32,877 bases of DNA, taken from assembly GCA_013054445.1 (NCBI GenBank), contig JAAMPI010000537.1, positions 1 to 32,877 on the forward strand, read 5' to 3'. Of the stretch, positions 1 through 8,235 are shown piece after piece. Positions within the stretch are counted from its first letter, which is position 1. Every line of letters starts with the position of its first letter. Origin of the DNA: Cudoniella acicularis. Lineage: Eukaryota; Ascomycota; Leotiomycetes; Helotiales; Helotiaceae. The notes below the pieces were generated by a model. That model searched no databases and had not been told where the DNA came from. It saw nothing but the letters and a program-made list of their open reading frames with translations. Made by a program: the position numbers and the translations under genes.

Positions 1-574
1 CCAGGCTGGCATGGCTTTATGCGGTGTCACTTGACCAAATGTCCCAGGCGTTGTGAACCCAACGACTTTACTGGCAGCCTGGCTCGGGATTCTGGATATT
101 GCCCGTGTGATGATGACTTCCAAAAGAGGAGGTGATGAATCCTGTTCAATGCGTACGCAACTCGGATGAAGCAGGTGTCGTCAGAATAAATTGAAGCATA
201 AAAAACTATTAGAAAGTACTGAACGCATGTAGGATGTGAGTATCGTTGAAAAGGTGTTGTCGTGCTAGGTTGCCTGAAGTAGTTATATCGCCGAAGAGCG
301 TTGCGACACGTACCTTAAACAGGGGTCATTACTGTGCTTACAGCAGCCTAGTGCCCCAGCAACCGAGAGGCAGAGAGAGCAATGACGCTGCCCGGAATAC
401 CAAAACCAAGCTCCAAAGTCCAGTCGCGTCGCAATCGAACTTCAACAAATATCCTCCCACGCCGTTGCACGAGCTCTGGCATATCTAATCATCAGGTTCT
501 ACATTTTCTGCCTAACTCTGATACTCGCAATCCCCTTTACTTGGCAGTTCTTGAGCTTCCCAACAACTCCCAAG
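1..574. other. Upstream region, no gene supported
   Basis: This is the left edge of the window and the 5' flank of the acyl-CoA synthetase gene. Short open frames are present, but none shows a recognisable domain or splices into the downstream gene. The open frame of the synthetase extends up to a TTG at 551; that is not a credible eukaryotic start, so the stretch up to 574 is treated as 5' UTR and promoter. I saw no repeat or RNA gene here. Confidence 0.5.
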
Positions 575-2760
575 ATGTCGCTCAAGAACATCACTGTGCA
601 ACCTAGGATCGTCAAGAAACCTCCTTTCAGCGTCGAAGCGCCAGGATACGAACATGTCGATGGCGAGACGATCCCGCGGCGACATCCGCAAGCTGCTAAT
701 AAGCTCGTGGAAAGACCTTCCGAAGATGTCGCGACCGTGTTCGATATCGTGAAGCGCAGCTCGGAGAAGTATGGGAATGCAAAGGCACTTGGCTCGCGGA
801 AGCTCTTGAAGACCCATCAAGAGGTCAAGAAGGTCAAGAAGATGGTCGATGGCGAGGAGAGGGAGGTTGATAAGAAATGGACATACTTCGAACTCAGCGG
901 TTACGATTACATGAGCTTCCATGACTACGAGAAGTTGATTCTGCAGCTTGGTGCTGGCTATCGCAAGCTGGGTCTGGAGAAGGATGACAGGATACATATC
1001 TATGCGGCCACAAGCGCTCACTGGCTGGCAACATCACACGCTGCAGCTTCTCAATCTTTCCCAATCGTCACTGCCTATGATACCCTTGGCGAGGAAGGTC
1101 TCAAGCACTCGCTGGTGGCCACCAAAGCAAAGGCCATCTTCCTCGATCCTCACCTCCTCCCTACTCTCATTAATCCGCTGAAGGAAGCTAAGGACATCAA
1201 GTTCGTCATCTGGAACAGCCAAAATGATGTGAACCAAGATAACATCGACAAGCTTAAGAAGGCACACGAGCATCTCACCATTATGAGCTTTGAGGAACTC
1301 AGGAAACTTGGTGAAAGTAACCCAGTCGATCCTGTACCCCCAAGCCCAGAAGATCTATGCTGCATCATGTACACCTCCGGTTCTACTGGCCCTCCCAAGG
1401 GTGTACCAATCAAGCACAAAGCTGTCATAGCTGCTGGTAAGTATTATTAATATCCCTCCGATGCCTAATGCTAACTATTTCCAGTTGCCGGCGTTAGTGT
1501 CATTGTCGAGCCATATCTGGGTCCCGGTGACGGTCTTCTTACATATTTGCCGCTTGCTCATATCTTCGAATACGTCTTTGAGAACGCCGTTTTACATTGG
1601 GGAGGTACTATGGGTTATGGAAACCCAAAGACCTTATCAGACACATCCGTCAAGAACTGCAAGGGTGATATTAGAGAGTTCCGTCCAACGGTTCTCATTG
1701 GTGTACCGGCAGTGTGGGAATCAGTCAAGAAGGGCATTGTTGCCAAAGTCAATTCTGGCAGTGCTCTCGTAAGGAATTTGTTCTGGGCTGCTCTTTGGGC
1801 CAAAACCAACATGATGCACTATGGTCTTCCGGGCGCTGGTATTCTCGATGCCGTGGTCTTTAAGAAGGTCAAAGAGGCAACTGGTGGTCGATTACGAATT
1901 TGCTTGAATGGTGGCGGCCCAGTCTCCAAGGACACCCAACGATTCATTTCAATGGCGATCACCCCTATGATCAACGGCTATGGTTTAACGGAAACTACCG
2001 CAATGGGCGCGGTCATGGATCCCCTGGCATGGACTGATTCAGCTCTGGGAGATATCCCAGCCTGCATCGAAATCAAGTTAGTCGACTTTGCCGATGCAGG
2101 TTATTTTGCAACAAACAAGCCACATCCACAAGGAGAGATTTGGATTCGTGGCACCCCGGTGTTGGAGAAATACTATCAAAATGAGGAAGAGACCAAGGCT
2201 GCCATCACGGCGGACGGTTGGTTCATGACCGGTGATATTGGTGAGTTCGACAACAATGGTCATCTCATGATTATCGATCGTAAGAAGAATCTGGTTAAGA
2301 CATTGAATGGAGAGTATATCGCCATTGAGAAACTCGAGTCAATCTACCGGTCTGCGACAGTTGTGGCCAACATCTGCGTCTATGCAGATGAGCAGAAGAC
2401 AAAGCCGGTGGCGATTATTGTTCCAGCCGAGCCAGCTTTGAAGCAACTTGCAGAGAGAATCGGTGTTGAGGGCAGTGGTATTGAGGACTTGGTCCACAAT
2501 CAAAAAGTGCAAGACGCTGTATTGAAGGAGCTGCAGCAGGCCGGACGACAAGCTGGTTTGTCAGGTATTGAAATTATAGAGGGTGCCGTCTTAGCTGACG
2601 AGGAGTGGACACCACAAAATGTAAGTGATCCCATTCGACTTTTATTCAATCTTACTGACATTTCTAGGGACTTGTGACATCTGCACAGAAGCTGAGCAGG
2701 AAGCTCATTCTCAAGAGATACCAGAAGGAAGTTAACGCCGCGTACGCCAGAAACAATTAA
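575..2760 (+). CDS. FAA1: Long-chain acyl-CoA synthetase (Faa1/Faa4 family)
   Basis: Activates long-chain fatty acids to acyl-CoA through an acyl-adenylate (ATP + fatty acid + CoA), feeding lipid synthesis, beta-oxidation and protein acylation. Three exons, 575-1436, 1485-2620 and 2668-2760, with introns of 48 and 47 bases; the spliced frame gives 696 aa, close to the roughly 700 aa of yeast Faa1. Visible motifs: the AMP-binding P-loop YTSGSTGPPKG (about residues 266-276), the adenine-binding GYGLTETT (about 451-458), the GWFMTGDIGEFDNNG fatty-acyl-CoA-synthetase signature (about 532) followed by IDRKKNLVK, and the C-terminal NGEYIAIEKLE with the likely catalytic lysine. The first ATG is at 575; the frame is open further upstream only to a TTG. 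No signal peptide is seen. The Faa1 versus Faa4 assignment cannot be settled because many filamentous fungi have several paralogs. Confidence 0.95.
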
Positions 2761-3831
2761 ACAGGGGATGCTAGGTTTGGAAATGGACAACAGGTTTAGA
2801 TGAGATGAGGCACGAAAATTGTGATTTGAGCGCCAAGCGGTAAGCGGTGAGCGGTGAGCGGTGAGCGGTGAGCGTTGTATGATAACCAGATGTATCGACT
2901 ATGAGGCTTCTCTTCAGATGCAATGCATTCCTATCGTCATTTTATTAGCCTATTCTCATATTTCTCCGTGATTGTGAGTACCCAGTATACAAGCCCTTTA
3001 CTTTTATATTGCGAAATTATTTGGTGCACATTTTTCTTATTATATAAAAACCCACTTCACTTTCTTCGACTCCTTTCCCACCTCTTAAGTAACCCCTTAG
3101 CCCCCATTTCCTTCCTAAAATTTTCATTCGGCATCCGCGAAGATTATAGTCTACAACATTCAAGTTTTCTCAATCTCAAGAAAATGTTCATTTCAACAGT
3201 GCGCTAGAATGCAAATCTGTCTCAGTTTGGGGTTCTCTTTTTTTTAAGAGTGAGCGAAGGAGGAAATAGGGTAGGGAGATGGTGATATATTAGAAGAGGG
3301 ACGTCTAGGAAGGGGGTATGGCATCGAGGTATTGTATTGGGGTGCCGGTGAGAGCTTAAAAGGCACGAAGAGAATATTCAACGTTTTTAATCCTGTCGTT
3401 CTATTCTGAAAAGTGGATAGGAAGGGTTGAAGCTTTTTCTTGGATTATTATTGCTGTGTTGGAACGGGAAGATCTGTTAGAGCGGGCAGTATCAAACCTG
3501 CAAAGTTGCAGTATAGCTCAGTACGCGCGAGCTGAGCTGAGCATTCTGGGATATTTGTGGTCGTGCTCATTAATACTGTGAGTCGTTCAACTACACAGGA
3601 TATCTTGTGTTGCAATATTTTCCACAGCTATTGATTTAAGGGAGATGGAAATTCCCTAAATACACCCAGATAATATTTGCGCACTTAAACATCAATTCAA
3701 AATTACCAAAACGAATTTATTCAAGAGAGAAATAAATCATAGCCGCTTAGACTTCGGGCATACAAAAAGCTTACTTAAAATGCGAACAAAGCAAAAAAAA
3801 TTTCAAAAATCCAAAACCTAAAAGGAAATCC
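2761..3831. other. Intergenic region with no gene supported
   Basis: About 1.07 kb between the synthetase gene and the tRNA gene. It contains the 3' UTR of the synthetase, a 7-bp minisatellite (2836-2877) and AT-rich, pyrimidine-rich sequence. The longest open frame (2923-3207, +) is low-complexity, rich in Phe, Leu and Ser, and has no recognisable motif, so I do not call it a gene. Confidence 0.5.
2836..2877. repeat. 7-bp minisatellite, about 6 units of AGCGGTR
   Basis: Six head-to-tail 7-bp units: AGCGGTA, then four AGCGGTG, then AGCGTTG. The middle copies are identical and the outer ones each differ by one base. It lies about 75 bases downstream of the acyl-CoA synthetase stop codon, probably in its 3' UTR or just past it. 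Confidence 0.9.
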
Positions 3832-3835
3832 AAAA
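3832..3835 (-). terminator. Pol III terminator of the tRNA gene
   Basis: Four T residues on the minus strand begin four bases past the discriminator base, the expected position for a Pol III stop. A stronger run of eight T lies further on (3800-3793) and could act as a backup. Confidence 0.6.
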
Positions 3836-3838
3836 GAG

Positions 3839-3951
3839 GGGCTCAACCGGGATTTGAACCCGGGGCCTGTCACATACTTTCTCTTGCGAGAAGGGAGAGC
3901 ATTCGCACGCAAGATCCCGAAGCGACAATCATACCACTAGACCATTGAGCC
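3839..3951 (-). tRNA. tRNA-Pro (anticodon CGG) with a 41-base intron
   Basis: Read on the minus strand from 3951, the acceptor stem GGCTCAA pairs fully with TTGAGCC. The D arm carries a good A box (TGGTCTAGTGG) and the T arm CCGGG/CCCGG holds the B box (GGTTCAAATC). The anticodon stem GTCGC pairs with GTGAC, including one G.U pair, once the intron 3915-3875 is removed; that intron sits between positions 37 and 38, the canonical nuclear tRNA site. The loop is TTCGGG plus T, giving anticodon CGG, which reads the proline codon CCG. Mature length is 72 bases; including the encoded discriminator base (C, 3839) the gene spans 113 bases. Confidence 0.95.
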
Positions 3952-4827
3952 TTTTTTCAGTTTTGCTTGCTCCTAAAATGCCATGTTTGACATCGGAGTT
4001 TGCCGGAGAAAGTGCCTATTTTGACTCATATTACCGTGGGCAGCTAGAGAGGAAAGGGATGGATGTGATTGGTTGGAAGAATAAGTCATGTGATTTGTGT
4101 GGGGCTTTGGGAGTTGGGAAAATAGTTCGAGTTGGCAAAGAATTGGTTTATAAAATGTTATGATATTATATATAAGACTATAACTATATAATAATTAAAT
4201 TCTAGAAGGATCTTATGCAAATGGAGTTCCTATAATTATCATTGTCACATTGTATTGTTCATGCCTCTAAACAGCTATCACAGGGCACTTACAGGCATCA
4301 CTCACTAATATATAGAGAGCTGAGCGCTGAATTTCAGCGACTGCTCCCTGGGATTTAGTAAGTTTTGCGGTAGACAACTTGGAGTTTACTATTTAATGTA
4401 TGCATAGTAATTAATGATTTCTAAATAGTTAATGTTTCAATTACTCGGAGACTTAATTTTATCATTCAAGTAGTAGCTAAGAAGTTACGCAGTAACAATA
4501 CTGCTGTTCTAGGCTATCGTCACTAATTTATAGCTGAGAGCACGCTGTAATTTAGCGACTGGTCACCCCTGAGTTTTGCCGAACACCCGTTAACTCATCG
4601 CGTGTTTTTGGCTTTAAGGTCACCAATTATTTTTGTTTTTTACTTACATCTATCCTTACTTAATCTACAGTCAATATAATTCAAGATAGCTGATGCTCAA
4701 ATCTGTATTCTCATTGCAAATTGCGCGCTAAGCTAAGTTAAACGGGAGTCATCGTCAAGCTGAGCTGGAACGTTGAAGACTTCCGGCATCCAAAACAAAA
4801 ATTACTTTTCAAAAAATACTTGAAATA
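3952..4827. other. AT-rich intergenic region with a diverged repeat pair
   Basis: About 0.9 kb, strongly AT-rich, between the tRNA gene and the 3' end of the STAND-like gene. The only open frame (3945-4163, +) overlaps the tRNA and has no motif. Two diverged copies of a roughly 70-base sequence lie here and are listed separately. AT enrichment with diverged repeats fits an old transposon remnant, possibly altered by repeat-induced point mutation, but no transposase remains. Confidence 0.5.
4303..4588. repeat. Pair of diverged direct repeats (~70 bases each)
   Basis: Copy A starts at about 4303 and copy B at about 4521. Shared blocks in the same order are CACTAATNTATAG, then CGCTG, then TNAGCGACTG, then GTTTTGCNG, with small insertions and deletions between them. 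The order and orientation match, so they are direct repeats about 218 bases apart, probably remnants of a dispersed or tandem element. Confidence 0.55.
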
Positions 4828-7024
4828 CTATGGATCAACGCCAAGAATAAGACTATCCGAGAGAGCTTTCTCCAAAACCTGCGGTCTAACACCCTGCCTC
4901 CGGCCCTGCAGCAAGTGTTCAGGAACATCCACAACACCCGACCAATTGTCGCCCCTTAACTCTGCTTCCTTCAAAATTGCGGGTAGATACATAGATCGCG
5001 TCGGACACAGGAACAGTAGCTTGACACAAGAATTCGCATTATCCACAAGAGCCATCAGTTGGTGAATAGCTTCACGCGTTTCGATCTCCCAGGTTGAATT
5101 CTCGAAGAAATTTACACCTTCTATGATGATGAATGTCATTGTTTCGGGAAGGGAATTGGAAGCTAGCTTTCTGAAGAGCTTGCCCATGTGTTGAATGTCG
5201 CGGAGAGCGTGTTTTGGGGCAGAGTGGTCGAGGAATGGGAGTTCATCCCAGGGGTAAATAGCTAGGAATTGCTGCAGTAAAGCTTTCATGAGACCGTATG
5301 GGCCCAAGAACTCGTCGTTTGCTGATGGCATTTTGTGCTGTCCACAGAAGAAATGGAGGACGGGTATCTGTAATTTCTGCAGACTGAATATTAGAGAGGC
5401 GGCAGCGAGAGATGTAGCGGATAGGGGCTCGGCGGTGGGAGCATGCCCCTGGATGAGCAGGATATCTGAGTTTTCGCTGGCGAGAAGTTGGTGGAGAGCT
5501 GTGGAGCCAGTTATTTCTTCTGTACGATCTTGTTCTTGAAAGTCAAGGCGGTGGACTATGGCCAGTGCTTCGGAAATGGAGGTTTCGGTAAAGGCGAGGT
5601 AATTGTCGCCGATTTGTTCGATAAGGTCTTCTAATTCCACGACCTGGGGCGCGGCTGCTCTGGGTTTGATGCATCTTCGAGGGGCAAATGCCAGTTCTCT
5701 GTCTGAGCTATCTGTATCTATTGATTACCGTTAGTTGATACAGGAAATATGAGGATCGAGAAAAGTCATTACCCAGCTCAGTAATTTTAGACTTCTTTGG
5801 GAGTATTTCGAGTCGAGATAATTTAGGATTTGCTTCGAGAATTTCCTTAAATCGGTTCACGAGATTCTCAGTCATAGTATCTCCCAGCCGGCTCACTTCG
5901 CTTTTTATTTCCCTTTTTATCTCGCTTTTGCTTTCCATGCTTTCTGTGTATTGGTTGTGAGTAAATCAAGGGATTGAGCATAGTACATGAACCTTACCAA
6001 GTCGCAGTTTGTGGATTTCATCTTTGCCATCTTTGACGGCCTGGTGGAGACAAAGTGTAGATTCTTCTTTCAAGCTCTCGACCGTACTATAAAAGGCTTC
6101 AAACTTGGATTGTAGCTTTTTCCCGTATTCATCTTGTTTTCCCATTGCTTTCAAAAGCTTCGCTAATCACTATGTAAGTATTCGAGGAATTTTGATAGTA
6201 GAGCAAGGGACTCACAAGGTGTTCGCTCGTTGAAATAGGAGAGTGCATGCTCCAAGGCAACCAGCATTGAAATATGAAATTCCAAAATCCGTTGATGCAG
6301 CTCGGCTTCATTCTCGTAAATCTTTCCATACGAATCAATCATCGCAATTGTCTTCGGTATCTTCCCCACAAAACTGAGCAAGTCCTCGCGAACCTCTTTT
6401 AATTTTGCAGCGGCTTTGAAGATCAGTCCCAACGCACCACAAACAATCGCTCCATAGTCCCCAGAGGGAACAAGAACGAGCCACGCCTTCACAGACGGGG
6501 AATAATCGCAAAATTTTCGGAAGCATTTGCGTATTACCTTTGCGCAGTTTTGCAGCTTTGAGTCATCCTTGTTTCGCTCTGCAAGCTGATTGTATGTCGT
6601 TTTCGCATTTTCGACGTCCTTAATCACCGTGTTCCAGTCCCAGGAACCATTGGTATCGACCTCCCAGCGTGATTTGAATTCCTCCTTCGTGCGTGCTTCG
6701 TAGGCCTTTATGGCATTCTTGGTCTTCTCCTGTTGGGCTACCAGGTGAGAGGCATTTACATGGGCACTGTAATCATCAAGTAAGTTCAATCATACCTTTC
6801 TGAAATCACTATCTGAAGGAGTCTTGAAGTTGAGCATACTTATCATTTCCCTTTTCACGATATTTATATCTCTTAAGAGCAATATCATATTCCATATCGT
6901 CGGGAACTAAATCGGTGTTTTTCTCCAGAAACTCAACGGGCAAGGTTACCAGGAGTGGCTGCCTTATGGGCATTGTCTTTGCCCGCCGGGGAACCATAGC
7001 TCCTTGGGATGGCTCGATATCCAT
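4828..7024 (-). CDS. STAND/NACHT-like fungal protein lacking a P-loop
   Basis: Proposed exons on the minus strand: 7024-6840, 6766-6216, 6162-5998, 5943-5773 and 5711-4828. They close in frame to 651 aa. Residues about 140-245 (GAIVCGALGLIFKAA and following helices) resemble the helical DUF7708-type N-terminal region of fungal STAND proteins. Residues about 300-357 are charged and probably coiled-coil. Residues about 390-650 resemble a NACHT-like NTPase core: a first strand ILLIQG (about 441-446), the HFFCGQH segment found after it in this family, and a Walker-B-like strand FIIIEG (about 551-556). No GxxxxGK[ST] loop is present and the usual acidic Walker B pair is reduced, so ATP hydrolysis is doubtful. 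The first intron has an alternative donor at 6809 that adds 10 aa and also stays in frame. No effector or repeat domain follows, so it ends after the core. A signalling or incompatibility role is inference from the architecture only. Confidence 0.7.
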
Positions 7025-7712
7025 GGTGTTGAAGAACTTCTGGTGAAGCAATTGCAGAGATGTGATAGGAATTTAGAGTACCGGTGCTGAATGGTGTAAA
7101 TGTCTCCTAACAGGATCCCAGGGGGTGCCGGGTTGAGAAAAGAGACAGAACTTTTTGNACTGATGAGGGGCATCCGTGAAAGTGCCAGCCTCGTCAAATA
7201 AATTATCTGTGGTGGTGAACCGATCCTCGTCAGGCTTGGTGACCGTCTCGAAGCGAGCGTAGGGGACTGTTGGTTCTTTCGATCCTGTCGGAATCTCCCT
7301 CTGCCTCGGGCTGACACCATCCACATTTCGTAATGATTAATGGCCCCAGGTCCAGCATGCTCCATTTCCGCGTTACTGACGGTGGATGCTGGAGCCTGGC
7401 GGTCCCCAAAGCTTTTTACTTGATATGCTTAACTCCGACTCCGTGTTGGCTTATCACGACAGCATACTTGACGAATTAGTACCCTGGGAACTCCAAATGC
7501 GGGCCAAACGCAAGCTTGGCGTTCAAGCGTTATCCAATTGATAATTGCTTACTCCACTCGATGTGGATCGCCAGCCTATGTGAGGCCCAGCCGCACGGCC
7601 CGCGCCTTGAACCTTTTCGTCGCCTTCTCTGCTCTCTTAACACGCCAAATAATTTATCTCACCCTAGCTATGAGCCTTCGAACGAATCAATAGCACTTTT
7701 TCTCCTGCAACT

Positions 7713-7893
7713 GATCGAGATTCGTCAAAGAATACTTTATCGGTATGTCCGAGTGTGTTGTGTGGTCCAGTATATGCGCCCTCTTACCTCTGAACGCACC
7801 AAGTGAGTGGTCGACATCTAGCCGTAGCTGTCAGCTTTCTCACGAATGAATAGCAAGATTGATCGAGCTTCGTCAAATAATACTTCATCGGTA
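7713..7893. repeat. Duplicated 33-base segment, copies at 7713-7745 and 7861-7893
   Basis: The two copies match at 30 of 33 positions, both beginning GATCGAG and ending ATCGGTA. A shorter match lies upstream of each (CGAATCAATAGCA at about 7683, CGAATGAATAGCA at about 7843), so the duplication is longer than the core. The second copy is interrupted at its terminal TA by the foldback element, while the first runs straight on. Confidence 0.85.
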
Positions 7894-7990
7894 CTCTCCC
7901 CCTAAATAAAACGTAGCGTGACTAGGGTATTGGTCTACGCCACAACGTCCGTGCCAGCCTGGATACGCTACGTTTTATTTAGGGGGAGAG
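7894..7990. mobile_element. 97-bp MITE-like foldback element flanked by TA
   Basis: The element starts CTCTCCCCC and ends GGGGGAGAG. Its terminal inverted repeats are 26 bp and perfect (7894-7919 against 7965-7990), around a 45-base centre. It is flanked by TA on both sides (7892-7893 and 7991-7992), as expected for Tc1/mariner-type insertion; the inverted symmetry extends one further step to GTAC. The paralogous segment at 7713-7745 has one TA at the matching point and continues with GTCC, as does the sequence right of the element, so it acts as a related empty site. There is no coding capacity, so a transposase in trans would be needed. Confidence 0.8.
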
Positions 7991-8235
7991 TACGTCCACA
8001 GCATGGAGGCTATCTTCGGCCCCCAAAAAGGGTGGATGTGCAGAAATTCCCCTGTAATAAGCCCTGCTCGATGGTAAGCGCCATCTCAGCACCTTGCAAC
8101 ATGTTTCGAGGCAGGACTCTAAAAGGGAAAGAGATTCTTCCTTGATTGAAAGCAGTCAGCCCAGCCTCGCCGTTATCCTCTCCCCGTACGAAACTGCCCC
8201 CGTGCTAATAACAATCACAAACGTCCTCGGCTATC

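Larger units (their letters stand above)
7052..8235. other. Gene-poor region between two divergent accessory genes
   Basis: This 1.2-kb stretch holds the presumed promoters of the STAND-like gene (leftward) and the AAA ATPase gene (rightward). It contains a partly duplicated segment, a TA-flanked foldback element and one undetermined base (7158). On the minus strand, 7324 to about 7112 reads as plausible protein and could splice in frame (donor 7111, acceptor 7040) to the first STAND-like exon, but that frame has no ATG, so I leave it out of the gene model. Confidence 0.5.

Noticed and set aside
551..574. Upstream start of the acyl-CoA synthetase frame
   Set aside because: The codon at 551 is TTG, not ATG. 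The ATG at 575 gives the family's usual N terminus and length.
512..1021. Open frame on the minus strand opposite the acyl-CoA synthetase
   Set aside because: It is the mirror of a strongly conserved coding exon and shows no domain of its own.
2923..3207. 94-codon frame downstream of the acyl-CoA synthetase
   Set aside because: Low-complexity Phe/Leu/Ser-rich translation of pyrimidine-rich DNA, no motif and no splice partner.
7891..7993. Hairpin as a microRNA-like precursor or a terminator
   Set aside because: TA flanks and the empty paralogous site explain it better as an inserted element. A perfect 29-bp palindrome step (with GTAC) is also atypical for fungal milRNA precursors, though transcription was not tested.
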